This document shows positions 19,702-30,100 of a stretch of 64,000 nt of DNA, one piece after another. Positions within the stretch are counted from its first letter, which is position 1. Each line of letters begins with the position of its first letter. The notes beneath the pieces were generated by a model that saw only the letters and a list, made by a program, of their open reading frames with translations, searched no databases and was not told the origin of the DNA. The DNA is taken from NCBI GenBank assembly GCA_949383255.1, contig CASJPF010000019.1, positions 1 to 64,000 on the forward strand, in the 5' to 3' direction. Position numbers and translations under genes: made by a program. This DNA comes from Lachnospiraceae bacterium. GTDB lineage: Bacteria > Bacillota > Clostridia > Lachnospirales > Lachnospiraceae.

Positions 19702-20067
19702 ATGAAAAGCAGAAAAAATTATTTAAAAGCGCGTAAAAAACAATTTCAATGGTCCTATATTGGCTGGGTTGTAAAGGACTCTATCTGCCCAATTTGCAGC
19801 GGCAGTCCACTGGTACTGATCGATCAATATGATGCATGGGCTTGTATCTCCTGCAATGAATGGCTGGATAAAGCCTGTGATGACCCTGATTGCCCCTATT
19901 GCAGCATTCGACCACAGACTCCCTATGAAGCATACTTTCTAACTGACATGGAAGCTGGGCGCGCCGGCTTGCGAAAGCGCTGGCGCTGCGACAATTATCA
20001 GCACAAAACAAATGGTATGAAAAAGCATATGCGACGCAGATTGCTTGTAGAACAGCTTGCCAGATAA
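19702..20067 (+). CDS. Small cysteine-rich zinc-ribbon protein, possibly co-transcribed with the NADAR gene
   Basis: SICPICSGSPLVLIDQYDAWACISCNEWLDKACDDPDCPYCSIRP; 22 bp after the NADAR stop. Confidence 0.65.
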   Translation: MKSRKNYLKARKKQFQWSYIGWVVKDSICPICSGSPLVLIDQYDAWACISCNEWLDKACDDPDCPYCSIRPQTPYEAYFLTDMEAGRAGLRKRWRCDNYQHKTNGMKKHMRRRLLVEQLAR

Positions 20068-20117
20068 AAGGTTAAAATACCCGTTTCAAAGGTTGGATCA
20101 TTGGTATATCGTCTGCT

Positions 20118-20141
20118 TTTTGCAAAGCAGACGGTTCTTGA
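20118..20141 (+). terminator. Hairpin downstream of the NADAR/zinc-ribbon pair
   Basis: CGTCTGCTTTttgcAAAGCAGACG followed by GTTCTTG. Confidence 0.5.
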
Positions 20142-20237
20142 ATCGCCATCATAATCGTTTTGAAATCCTTTAATCTATCCTCATAAAACTAAAATTTTCA
20201 ATATAATTCCACTTCCTCTGAACCATCAAAAGCAGGA

Positions 20238-20489
20238 TCAGCTATATATCCTTTGTTTTATATACTGAGCTGCTCTTTGTTCTGCATATTTCACATTTAA
20301 AACCTCGCCGTTTTCATCAACCTCAAGATTATTAATAAAAATTGCATACACGGTTTCAAGCAAACTTGGACTTTCCTGAAATTCATCAAAATAATCAATT
20401 CCTTCTAATAACGGATAACCAACGGTTCCATTTGCAATCCAATAAGAGAATTGTCTGATAGCCCCACTTACTGAATGACTTAACTTCAT
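20238..20489 (-). CDS. Small uncharacterized protein
   Basis: MKLSHSVSGAIRQFSYWIANGTVGYPLLEGIDYFDEF; GGAGGT RBS. Confidence 0.55.
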   Translation of the reverse strand: MKLSHSVSGAIRQFSYWIANGTVGYPLLEGIDYFDEFQESPSLLETVYAIFINNLEVDENGEVLNVKYAEQRAAQYIKQRIYS

Positions 20490-20844
20490 AATGACCTCCA
20501 AAACTTCCAATTTAGCTGTTATATTTTATTCTCAAATTCTTCGCTAACATTTGAGAACGCCAAATTTATTGCAAATGCATTAAATTTAAGAATGCAAAAT
20601 GACACAATTCGCATTCTTGAGCGGGAAATCCATAGAGTAAACTGTTTCCTCAATAAGTAAACCGTTGCAATTAATACTGTAGTCCCTTATTCAATAAGCG
20701 TAGACCATGTCACACCTGCACCCCTTACTTCAACCCCCACACAAATACATAATTGAAAATAATATTTGTGGCAAATCTTACAATCATAAAAGCTATTGTA
20801 TAAAAAATCGCCATAATTGCGAATAAAAGGAGTCAGTGCCGTAC

Positions 20845-21210
20845 TTAATACACACAGTACCCTGTTTCAGATAATACATTTTGCGCCCGCTCAAAATCCT
20901 CTTTCTTTATAAAAATATAATCTGTGTTGTATGTGGAAACCACAAAGATTCCAATTTCGTTTTCTGCAAGCAAAGACGAAATTGCAGCCAATATGCCAAT
21001 CAGTGAGAAATCCAAAACACCTTGTATCCGAAAGGCTTTCCAGCCATACTCACATTTTAATGCGTTGGCTGGAACATCCTCTGTGACACAGACAAGCGAT
21101 TTCTCCTCGTCTGTTTTTCCAACAAAACAGAATTCGCTTTCTAAATGAACTTGTGTATAATCGGGTACTTTACACACTGTAAATTCATAATCTATTGTTT
21201 TTAATTTCAA
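20845..21210 (-). CDS. ACT domain-containing protein
   Basis: GWKAFRIQGVLDFSLIGILAAISSLLAENEIGIFVVSTYNTDYIFIKKEDFERA. Confidence 0.85.
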   Translation of the reverse strand: MKLKTIDYEFTVCKVPDYTQVHLESEFCFVGKTDEEKSLVCVTEDVPANALKCEYGWKAFRIQGVLDFSLIGILAAISSLLAENEIGIFVVSTYNTDYIFIKKEDFERAQNVLSETGYCVY

Positions 21211-21237
21211 AATTCTTCCCCCTGATTCATTGTCACT

Positions 21238-21738
21238 TTACTCATATCCCTTACAGACATCAATCCAGCCCACATATCCTGAATATTGTTCCAACTCTGC
21301 TATTGTCAGTTCAATAGCACTATTAGAACTGCCACAAGCAGGGAATACAGTCTCAAAACGTTTTAATGATACATCAAGATATACTTCTATACCTTCATTT
21401 ACTGCAAATGGACACACACCACCCACAGCATGACCAACTAATGTTTCTACCTCCTGCGGTGAGAGCATCCTTGCCTTTGTCCCAAACTGCGCTTTGTATT
21501 TTGGATTGTCAATCTTGGCGTCGCCGGCGGCTACAATCAGTATTGCATGTCCATCTACCATAAATGAAAGCGTCTTTGCTATGCGTTGCGGTTCACAGTA
21601 CAGCGCCGCCGCTGCCAGCTCAACGGTGGCACTAGATACCGCAAATTCCTGAATTTTATTGTCCATGTTATATTGTTTAAAATATATTTTTACTCTATCA
21701 ATTGCCACTTTTATTCTCCTTGTATATAATTTATCCAT
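21238..21738 (-). CDS. YbaK/EbsC-type aminoacyl-tRNA deacylase
   Basis: EFAVSSATVELAAAALYCEPQRIAKTLSFMVDG..LSPQEVETLVGHAVGGVCPFAV. Confidence 0.9.
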   Translation of the reverse strand: MDKLYTRRIKVAIDRVKIYFKQYNMDNKIQEFAVSSATVELAAAALYCEPQRIAKTLSFMVDGHAILIVAAGDAKIDNPKYKAQFGTKARMLSPQEVETLVGHAVGGVCPFAVNEGIEVYLDVSLKRFETVFPACGSSNSAIELTIAELEQYSGYVGWIDVCKGYE

Positions 21739-21812
21739 TATAATAAGAAATTGTACTTGTTATCCCAAGATATTATTTTTAAAACACGCTCTTTATAACA
21801 GCCAGAAATTTT

Positions 21813-22613
21813 TTAATTTCCAGCGCTCTCATACACAGAAATACCCTTCTGAAATATCTTGTATGCGACAATCCAAATCACTACTGCCACCACGCATTCC
21901 GCTCCAATCGTCTTCCAGAGATTGGCATCAATTAAGAAAAATGTAGATGGAATATAAGCCACAAACGCAAACGGCAAAATTGTCATCAGAATTACTTGAA
22001 TTGGTTTGGCGTAAATTTCAGTTGGATATTTTGCAAAATCAGCGACTTCATACGCTGTTGTCATAATCGCGGAGCTATCTTTTAGCCAAAATGCAATGGA
22101 CGCCAAAATTAATTTGACAGCAGTATAAATAATGGCACCAGCAGTTATAGAAGTAATAAAAAACAGTAGTTTTACTGGTGTCACTTGCACTGTGCCATTC
22201 GCTACAGCGCGCCCTACTAGAACCAATCCGACTAGAATCTCTCCCAGCGCATCAAACTGAACTTTTTCACAGACAATCTGGAAAAATATATTCATCGGAC
22301 GCAGAATATACTTGTCAAAAGTTCCTTTAATCACCATCTGCCAGCCAACCATCCAGATATTATCTGTCAATAGGTGGTCAATTCCTCTTGGAAGCTGCGC
22401 AAAACCATAGATAAAAAGCATCTGTTCCAAAGACCACTCCTGCATAGATGGAATCTGTTCAAAAACAAGATACAAAAATGCAAGTCCTGCTGCTTGGGAA
22501 ATTAAAAATCCACTCAGTCCAATAAAGAAGTCCACCTTGGACTGCATGGTTGTCTTTATATACTGTATGACAAAAATACGATATAGACTCAGGTATCTTG
22601 ATATTTTTTTCAT
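21813..22613 (-). CDS. ABC-2 type permease
   Basis: Six-TM protein in an operon with a second permease and an ATPase; MLFIYGFAQLPRGIDHLLTDNIW..GTFDKYILRPMNIFFQ. Confidence 0.85.
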   Translation of the reverse strand: MKKISRYLSLYRIFVIQYIKTTMQSKVDFFIGLSGFLISQAAGLAFLYLVFEQIPSMQEWSLEQMLFIYGFAQLPRGIDHLLTDNIWMVGWQMVIKGTFDKYILRPMNIFFQIVCEKVQFDALGEILVGLVLVGRAVANGTVQVTPVKLLFFITSITAGAIIYTAVKLILASIAFWLKDSSAIMTTAYEVADFAKYPTEIYAKPIQVILMTILPFAFVAYIPSTFFLIDANLWKTIGAECVVAVVIWIVAYKIFQKGISVYESAGN

Positions 22614-22619
22614 TATCTG

Positions 22620-23438
22620 TCAACCTCCCAAAATCACAATTCTTTTTTCAATCTTTTTCCACAAAAAACTTCCAAGAAAAAAGAGTACGACAACCCACAA
22701 AGCCTGTTTTCCAAGCTGTTCTATCACCTGCATATCAGAATATTTTCCTAGATAAATCATAACAGGTACATAGGTCATTGCTGTAAACGGAAGAAACGAA
22801 AAAATCTTTTGCAACACAACTGGAAAGAAAGAAATAGGAATCAGCCTTCCTGTCAAAAAGTTTAGCATGGCATTTTTAACAATATTCATTCCAAAAATAT
22901 AAGTGGTGACAAACGCCAACATTCCAAAACAATAATCAAAAAATATATAAATAAAAAAGCTCAACAATATGCTAAAAAGAGTTGCTATCATTGTAATAGG
23001 ATTGGTCACAGGCATTCCCAGCTTACAGACTTTATAAATTTCCAAACCAATCCAAATAAACAAGGTTGGGACAACCGCCCTGTAAATCATCACTCCTAAA
23101 GAGTTAAACACAAGGCGTGTTCGGTAGTCAATTGGCTTTATCAGGCTCATTGCCACACTTCCATCTGTCACATCATATCCGATTTCAGAAGAGATTCCTA
23201 CCATAATCATATCTGAAATAGTGTAGGACATAAACACATACAATATCATTTCACTTCTGGTAAAACCGCCAAGCTGCTGTGTTGAAGCACTCGCATAAAT
23301 TGCCATCCACAGATAGTAGTATATAAACATACCCAGAAATTTACGCAGAATAAAGAGGTAAAACCTACCTTTATAAACAAAATTAGACTTAATCTGATTT
23401 GCGGTAAAAGGCCAATAAATTCTAAAAAATTTTTTCAT
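22620..23438 (-). CDS. ABC-2 type permease
   Basis: GFTRSEMILYVFMSYTISDMIMV..VTDGSVAMSLIKPIDYR. Confidence 0.85.
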   Translation of the reverse strand: MKKFFRIYWPFTANQIKSNFVYKGRFYLFILRKFLGMFIYYYLWMAIYASASTQQLGGFTRSEMILYVFMSYTISDMIMVGISSEIGYDVTDGSVAMSLIKPIDYRTRLVFNSLGVMIYRAVVPTLFIWIGLEIYKVCKLGMPVTNPITMIATLFSILLSFFIYIFFDYCFGMLAFVTTYIFGMNIVKNAMLNFLTGRLIPISFFPVVLQKIFSFLPFTAMTYVPVMIYLGKYSDMQVIEQLGKQALWVVVLFFLGSFLWKKIEKRIVILGG

Positions 23439-24451
23439 ATCGCTCTGCCCTCGCTGCCCTGATAAATTCTTTTCACGATGTCCGTAAGTTCTGTCTCCTT
23501 AATTTGAACGTCCTTTACCTCTGCAATCCCCATTATTTTTGCAATCACTTCCGCAACGCTGCTCTCTTTTTTGCTAAAACACACCTGAATGCCCTTTTCT
23601 TGCTTATGAAGTACAAACTGTCTGCTAAGCGTTTGTAGCATGTCCTCCTGATTTGGAGCGAGCCTTTGTTTCCACTCAAATAGAACACTGCAACTGTCGC
23701 CGTAATCTTGCATAAGCTGGTCTAAGGTAGAATCATAAATCTTTTTTCCGGTGTCTATAATAATAATCCGCTGACACAATTCTTCAATGTCGTTCAAGTC
23801 ATGCGTGGTCAAAATAACTGTCGTGTTGTATTTCTGATTAATTTCCCGAATTGCCTGGCGAATCCTGTCCTTCACAACAACATCCAAGCCAATTGTCGGC
23901 TCATCAAGATAAAGCACTTTTGGATTGTGTAACAGCGCTGCTGCCAGATCCGCACGCATCCGCTGACCAAGGGATAATGTTCGCACTGTACTATGTATAA
24001 ATTCCTGCAAGTTAAGGACTTCATTAAGAAACCCCATTCGCTCCTCAAAATCCTCTTTGCGCACCTCATAAATTTCTTTTAAAACTGTGTACGTCTCTCC
24101 TAAAGGTAGATCCCACCAGAGCTGTGTCCGCTGCCCAAACACAACGCCAATATTCTTAGCATTCCTTTTTCGCTCTCTGTACGGTTCCAATCCGTTTACC
24201 ACACAGGTTCCTGAAGTCGGCGTAAGGATTCCTGACATCATTTTGATTGTGGTAGATTTCCCCGCACCATTGCTTCCGATATATCCGACCATCTCCCCCT
24301 CTTGAATTGCAAAAGAAATGTCATCCACCGCGGTTTTGGTTACTGTTTCCTTTGAAAAAAGACCTTTGACCGCGCCCTTAAAACCCGGGTAGTGCTTTGC
24401 TGTCACAAACTCCTTGCGGACATTGTTCAACTCAATAAGATTTTCATTCAT
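23435..24451 (-). CDS. ABC transporter ATP-binding protein
   Basis: GYIGSNGAGKSTTIKMMSGIL; LSLGQRMRADLAAALLHNPKVLYLDEPTIGLD. Confidence 0.93.
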   Translation of the reverse strand: MNENLIELNNVRKEFVTAKHYPGFKGAVKGLFSKETVTKTAVDDISFAIQEGEMVGYIGSNGAGKSTTIKMMSGILTPTSGTCVVNGLEPYRERKRNAKNIGVVFGQRTQLWWDLPLGETYTVLKEIYEVRKEDFEERMGFLNEVLNLQEFIHSTVRTLSLGQRMRADLAAALLHNPKVLYLDEPTIGLDVVVKDRIRQAIREINQKYNTTVILTTHDLNDIEELCQRIIIIDTGKKIYDSTLDQLMQDYGDSCSVLFEWKQRLAPNQEDMLQTLSRQFVLHKQEKGIQVCFSKKESSVAEVIAKIMGIAEVKDVQIKETELTDIVKRIYQGSEGRAI

Positions 24452-24857
24452 TTTTATGTCTCCTATTCTTTTTAGTGAGTCCTTTGCATTTTGTGTATAT
24501 TACTTTTGAACCGTTCCTAAACATCTGCTTCTGAAGTAATATTTATACTTTGTATGGATTTTTCGGAATTATGCTGAAATATATTGTGTTTTTTCAGTAT
24601 AGCACAGTTGTTCTGTAATTTCAAGAAAATGCATCTTTTGTAACTATGAAATAACTTTTTTGTAACTATGAGCGGTCCCCCATGCCATGAATAGTAATAA
24701 AAATCCATGTTTATTATGACTATTTTATCAATACTCTCGACAAAAACACAAAAAGAGATTATAATTAGCTGCACACAGATGGTACATTTGAAGTCTTTTT
24801 GTATCTGATGTTGCAAGATAGATTTCGAGAGACTATCATCATATCAAGGAGGAAAAA

Positions 24858-25400
24858 ATGGAAACAACAAAATATGCAGGAACACAGACCGAAAAAAATT
24901 TGGAGACAGCATTTGCGGGGGAATCACAGGCGAGAAATAAATACACCTACTTTGCTTCCGTAGCAAAAAAAGAAGGTTATGAGCAAATTGCCGCCCTATT
25001 TTTAAAAACAGCGGACAATGAAAAAGAACATGCCAAAATGTGGTTTAAGGAACTAAAAGGAATTGGCAATACAAAAGAAAATCTTGCGGCAGCAGCAGAC
25101 GGCGAAAACTACGAATGGACCGATATGTATGAAGACTTTGCCAAGACGGCTGAGAAAGAAGGATTTCCTGAACTCGCAGTGAAGTTTCGACTTGTGGGCG
25201 CGATTGAAAAACACCATGAAGAACAGTACCGCGCGTTACTTCAGAATATAGAGACAGCTACTGTGTTTGAAAAGAGCGAAGTAAAAGTTTGGGAATGCCG
25301 CAACTGTGGGCACATTGTCGTCGGGACAAAAGCGCCGGAAGTTTGCCCAACTTGCAATCATCCGCAAAGTTATTTTGAGATACACGCAGAAAATTATTAA
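24858..25400 (+). CDS. rbr: Rubrerythrin
   Basis: [39 protein letters not shown]-terminal rubredoxin-like [23 protein letters not shown]. Confidence 0.95.
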   Translation: METTKYAGTQTEKNLETAFAGESQARNKYTYFASVAKKEGYEQIAALFLKTADNEKEHAKMWFKELKGIGNTKENLAAAADGENYEWTDMYEDFAKTAEKEGFPELAVKFRLVGAIEKHHEEQYRALLQNIETATVFEKSEVKVWECRNCGHIVVGTKAPEVCPTCNHPQSYFEIHAENY

Positions 25401-25414
25401 CAATTCCTTAGAAT

Positions 25415-25444
25415 CGAGTAGGGAAGTCTCATCTTCCCTACTCG
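25415..25444. repeat. GAGTAGGGAAG hairpin repeat, copy 3
   Basis: CGAGTAGGGAAG tctcat CTTCCCTACTCG; its reverse complement extends similarity to 10165-10208. Confidence 0.65.
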
Positions 25445-25597
25445 CGTTCCGGACCTTATACAAATAATATTCTTTTGGAGTCTCTCTTCTCTCCGCTTCT
25501 ATGGCAAATCTTTTGGCTTCTTCTATAAATCTCAAACTCCGCACATTAATTTTAATTATGTACCTTAAATTTGATACAAATATCACAGAAATAATTT

Positions 25598-26356
25598 TTA
25601 ACAAGAAACATCGACGGATACATTCTGCTTTCCTTTGCGCGTCTCACCAGATAGTTCCACAAATTGAAATCTGCCAAAACCGCGCACAGACACTTTGTCT
25701 CCTGGTTTTAGCAGCCCGCCATTATTTTCATTTAACCGGCCATTTACAAAAATCTTCTTTGCGCGAAAAAGTTCCACGCTCTCACTTCTTGACAAATTGT
25801 AAGCTTTTGCAATAATACTATCCGCACGCACTGTATTGACCTGCACAATTCTGCGCTCTATCTTTGTAATTGTACTCTCTGGTATATTTACTGCGCACAG
25901 ACATTTGACATTGGTATGCCGAATCTTATCCAAATTTTCTATAATATAAGGTGCCATCTTATTTGTGCAAAATAGAAAAGCATGTTTTCCCTCAATAATA
26001 ATATCTCCAAGTGTGCTGCGCTCAATTCCTAAATTCATCAGTGCACCTAGATAATCCCTATGCCCAAGCTCCTCACCAAACTTTTCAACTAGCGGCATAA
26101 TCTCGATACACTGGATTGGAAATGCTTCTTCATACCCACAAAGCTCCTCGCTTCCAAAGCGCAGCATAACGCGCTCACAGTCCGCTGTCCCGCCAAATAC
26201 TGTGACTGGCACATAGGACAATTCCCGCTCCATGCGATAATACAAATCAAGTTCTGCCGCTGTCAAAAAGCCTGTGAAAAAATACTGACTATTTTGATAG
26301 GCTCTGTCCGCAAGCTCCTTTAAACGCTTGCGAAAAAGTACTTCCTCAGAGTCCAC
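25598..26356 (-). CDS. S4-domain RNA-binding protein (YlmH-like)
   Basis: DYLGALMNLGIERSTLGDIIIEGKHAFLFC..LSRSESVELFRAKKIFVNGRLNENNGGLLKPGDKVSVRGFGRF. Confidence 0.9.
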   Translation of the reverse strand: MDSEEVLFRKRLKELADRAYQNSQYFFTGFLTAAELDLYYRMERELSYVPVTVFGGTADCERVMLRFGSEELCGYEEAFPIQCIEIMPLVEKFGEELGHRDYLGALMNLGIERSTLGDIIIEGKHAFLFCTNKMAPYIIENLDKIRHTNVKCLCAVNIPESTITKIERRIVQVNTVRADSIIAKAYNLSRSESVELFRAKKIFVNGRLNENNGGLLKPGDKVSVRGFGRFQFVELSGETRKGKQNVSVDVSC

Positions 26357-26397
26357 ATAAATCCCCCCTTACTGCCCACTCTTTTCTATAAACTCTT

Positions 26398-28173
26398 TTA
26401 TTCTCTGAATCTCTTTAATCCTTTTGCCAATTCACATCTGCCTTTTATCTGGTCAATCTCCGACAGCAATACGGTTTTTAACTCGTTGACCATCTCACCA
26501 CTCTCAGAAGCCTTAAAACTTTTCACCAGCACCCCAAAATCTGTCTGTTCCTGACCGTCGCCCAAATCATCTGGGGTCAGCACAATCACCTTTGTGACAG
26601 GACGCATATTGAGCAATTCTCCTATTCCGCCAAACAAGATATGCGAACGGGCATTGTTATAGTAGGCTTCCAACTGCCCTCTGCTTGAACGCGGAGAATT
26701 TTCTGTCCAAAAAGAATTGAGTTTTCTGTATTTGCACTCGATAATAATTGTTCCCAGATACCACTGTTCCCGCATGTCATAAACATGAACCAACAAATCT
26801 GGTCTGTTATGGTTTCGATAATCGCTGTGATGCCTTGCCATATACAATGGTTGTTCCAGAGAAGTCTCTTCCTGCTTTAGCGGAAGACAGATATCATAGA
26901 TTACTTCCAACCGCAAATCATTCTTTTCAAATCGTATGGTTTTTCCCACATCAAGAAGTGGAAACAGCGTTCTATCGGCATCAGCACCGCACTCTCCATC
27001 TGGCACAAAGACATACTCTGACATTAAAATTCGACAAATTTTAAGATAACACCATATCTCATACATATAACTACTAGATTTCCATGTGTAAGAAAACGCT
27101 GTATTTAGCCCCAAGTCAATCTCCTCCCGTTTTAAATCGAGATGCATCTGATATAAAAGGCTATATCTGGAATCCAAAATTAACGCATGTGGAACATACG
27201 GGTCCCGCAAATCTTGTATTGACGCATACCATTTCTGCGACTTTAATATCGCTGTCATTTTTCGCAGCCGGACCGCTCTGCCCTTAAATTCCTCCAGATT
27301 ATTTTTCCACGATATTCTACTCTGTGAAGCGCCTCCATCCATCTCGTCAATCAGATCGATAAACTGCTCCAACTTTTTCTCATAGTCCAAAATAATTCTC
27401 TTTAAAATGCGATTTTCCTGAATATCATAGTTCACTGTCTTTACTGGAATTTTGTAGGTTGGCTCAGAACCTGACCGCACGGCAAACCGTCTGACCGTCT
27501 CCGCATCAAAACTGTAGTTCTCCCCCTCGTTTTGGGACACATTTTCATAAACTGTAATAATCTCGCTTCTTGGATTGCTGGAAATATCCGTCAGAGCCAT
27601 CATAACCTTGTTGGAATACTTTCGCATCACCAAAAAATTATAAATCACTTTTGGCGGAATGTTTTCATGATTGTTTCCCATACCAATACTGCGGCGAACA
27701 ATATCCTGTGACAAATCGCGAATCTCACACTCAAGATCGTCGCGCATCATTTGCCACTCTTCAATTGCAATCGGTTTTGGAAGAATCTGCAACGTCCCGT
27801 AATACCACTCTTTCTGACACAAAACAGCAATCCGAAAAGTATCCACACGCAAGGCATCATATCCTCTGCTGCTTCTATACAGTGCAAAGCAATCGGACGA
27901 AACAGCCCTGTAGATTCTGCCATGACGATCTTGCTTAATATACATATCATCTGCTGGTATCATACTCAACGCTTCCAAATAGAGTCGCGCCTCTGGGTCG
28001 TCTGCATTAAAATACAAATCCATCTCTTCATTCTCTTCTACAGACAATGTAATTATGCTATCCTTCCAAATGTCCTGTTCCTCCTTGCAGAATACCCTTG
28101 CTTTCTGGATCGTCTCTACCGGATATTTCTGTATCAGTTTGAGCGTAAACGGCAGGTCAGATACAATATCCAT
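26398..28173 (-). CDS. DUF2357/McrC-like protein with C-terminal PD-(D/E)XK nuclease domain
   Basis: NHNRPDLLVHVYD..LGTIIIECKYRKL (PD..ExK core); start overlaps the end of the McrB-like gene. Confidence 0.75.
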   Translation of the reverse strand: MDIVSDLPFTLKLIQKYPVETIQKARVFCKEEQDIWKDSIITLSVEENEEMDLYFNADDPEARLYLEALSMIPADDMYIKQDRHGRIYRAVSSDCFALYRSSRGYDALRVDTFRIAVLCQKEWYYGTLQILPKPIAIEEWQMMRDDLECEIRDLSQDIVRRSIGMGNNHENIPPKVIYNFLVMRKYSNKVMMALTDISSNPRSEIITVYENVSQNEGENYSFDAETVRRFAVRSGSEPTYKIPVKTVNYDIQENRILKRIILDYEKKLEQFIDLIDEMDGGASQSRISWKNNLEEFKGRAVRLRKMTAILKSQKWYASIQDLRDPYVPHALILDSRYSLLYQMHLDLKREEIDLGLNTAFSYTWKSSSYMYEIWCYLKICRILMSEYVFVPDGECGADADRTLFPLLDVGKTIRFEKNDLRLEVIYDICLPLKQEETSLEQPLYMARHHSDYRNHNRPDLLVHVYDMREQWYLGTIIIECKYRKLNSFWTENSPRSSRGQLEAYYNNARSHILFGGIGELLNMRPVTKVIVLTPDDLGDGQEQTDFGVLVKSFKASESGEMVNELKTVLLSEIDQIKGRCELAKGLKRFRE

Positions 28174-30100
28174 ATGCTTTCAGCTCCTTCTGTTTCTGTG
28201 TAATCATTTCCCGGCACTTGTTAAAGTCGGACAGGTCCTGATACTGGTCAAAAATTCGCTCAAAATTGTTGGTACTGTTCTTGTCCAAGATTGATCCCAA
28301 CTGGCTTTCTGGTCCCCGCACCTTGGTCAACACACGCTGAACCACCTGATAATCAAGCGCGTTCCTCCGATCAAAATCGTCAATGACCTCCTGTGGAAGA
28401 TTGTTGAGATAAGTCTCTATCGCTTTCACTATACGCGGTCCAATTCCATACTTTGTGCTTGCACACTGCATCAACTGATGAATATCCCACAACAGTTCAT
28501 GCAGACGGTCCGCATGGCTTGCTGGTCCTTTTACCAAAAGCCTTGCATAATCGTCGGAGGACCATATTACCGGGCGTTTTGTCGCATAGGGTTTTTCTTT
28601 CCATTCTGTGGCATAGTTCAGTACATTCAACTGAATTACATTGGCGCGGTCCAACACCTTATCAGAAAAATGGTAAGTTGACTCATCCACATTGACTGTT
28701 CCCACAAAGCGAATATTGTCCCCAATCTTAATTTTGTATGGATAATCTTTGGAATTATATAATCTGCCAATATATTGCTCATCATAGAGTTGCAACTCTC
28801 GCTTCTGACGTTCGAGAATCGATAAAAACTGACTGAAATAATGTTCCACCCGTGCCAGATTCATCTCGTCAAAACAAACCAGATACATCTTGTCCGAATT
28901 GTTCTGTGCACTGACAAGCAAATCAACAAAACCCGTGTCGGACGGTCGGTACACCATATGCACTAAGTCAACATATCCGAGTAAATCTGCATCATCATTC
29001 CACGACGGCCGCACCGGAATCACCAAAAGTCGATCTTCAATGCCCAGCGCTTTCGCATAGACCTCTACCAACTGAGACTTTCCAGTACCACTCAGACCAG
29101 ACAAAATAACCAGACTGCTGCATTTGACTGCAGTGTGCACATTGACAAAATCCCGCATACTATAGTACAGACCATCCCGCTGGCTGTGATAATCCATTGA
29201 TTGGATTATCATCTCATCCGTCTTTTCTGTAATGTCAATCTCAATTAGTTTTTCATTGCTAAATTCATTTACCTCCCGTATATCTGTCGGCACAGGGATT
29301 TCAACCTTCTCCTCAATACTCTTTTCCACCTTTTTCCGCGCGACAGAATCTTTTAAAATCACATCCTCTATATCTTTGTAAATCTCTTCTGGCACAAAGA
29401 TAATTGTCGGATTTGCATTCATGTCATACACAACAAACTTAATGTAATCACTGATATTGACCTTAAAAATATCGCTTCCTTCCAATATAATCCCGCCTAG
29501 CGAATCATAGGTGATATCTGTAATTCCACCAATGGCATAGAGCTTTCCCTCCGCGTCCTTCCAGACTACAAAAGAAGGTTTGAACGAATCGAGGTCATAT
29601 CCATACAAACTGCCTACAGAGCGCTTCTCATATATGTAGTTTTGAAATTCTCCAAGACTTGCATAGTCCCGCCACAGATTAAAGCGCTGTCTGCTGCACC
29701 AGTCCATAATAATCCTGTCACCCTCCGCCGCAAAAACAGGAACTGCATAAAAACGCATATTTGTATCAAATGCATTGGGCTTGGCCACCAGATTTGCTTT
29801 TCTCACCTTCGCAAAGTCTCCGCCTGTCTTGTAAGAAAAAATAAGCAATTGTTTGCTAATCCATTCCCGAAAATTCTCAGAGCGGTCTGGATCATCGAGA
29901 TACGTGTCATCTTCAAACTCAATTTCATCTTCAAATGAGCTAAGATATCCAGTAAAATATTCAGGCTCTCCCCGTGGAATACTCAGTGATTTTAACGTAT
30001 ATTGAATTGCTGAACTTCTGTTGATAAAAACACTATTATTATTCAGTTCTTCATCACTAACCAATATTCCTATGATCTGTCTGTCCTCCGTCTGCATCAT
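28157..30100 (-). CDS. McrB-like AAA+ ATPase/GTPase with an uncharacterized N-terminal domain
   Basis: LVILSGLSGTGKSQLV Walker A; MYLVCFDEMNLARVEHYFSQFLSILE Walker B; FVGTVNVDESTYHFSDKVLDRANVI sensor region (NxxD). Confidence 0.82.
   Translation of the reverse strand: MMQTEDRQIIGILVSDEELNNNSVFINRSSAIQYTLKSLSIPRGEPEYFTGYLSSFEDEIEFEDDTYLDDPDRSENFREWISKQLLIFSYKTGGDFAKVRKANLVAKPNAFDTNMRFYAVPVFAAEGDRIIMDWCSRQRFNLWRDYASLGEFQNYIYEKRSVGSLYGYDLDSFKPSFVVWKDAEGKLYAIGGITDITYDSLGGIILEGSDIFKVNISDYIKFVVYDMNANPTIIFVPEEIYKDIEDVILKDSVARKKVEKSIEEKVEIPVPTDIREVNEFSNEKLIEIDITEKTDEMIIQSMDYHSQRDGLYYSMRDFVNVHTAVKCSSLVILSGLSGTGKSQLVEVYAKALGIEDRLLVIPVRPSWNDDADLLGYVDLVHMVYRPSDTGFVDLLVSAQNNSDKMYLVCFDEMNLARVEHYFSQFLSILERQKRELQLYDEQYIGRLYNSKDYPYKIKIGDNIRFVGTVNVDESTYHFSDKVLDRANVIQLNVLNYATEWKEKPYATKRPVIWSSDDYARLLVKGPASHADRLHELLWDIHQLMQCASTKYGIGPRIVKAIETYLNNLPQEVIDDFDRRNALDYQVVQRVLTKVRGPESQLGSILDKNSTNNFERIFDQYQDLSDFNKCREMITQKQKELKAYGYCI

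Noticed and set aside
25236-25604. Minus-strand ORF overlapping the 3' end of rubrerythrin
   Set aside because: Antisense to a certain gene and includes the repeat-derived SREDETSLLD peptide; no family features.
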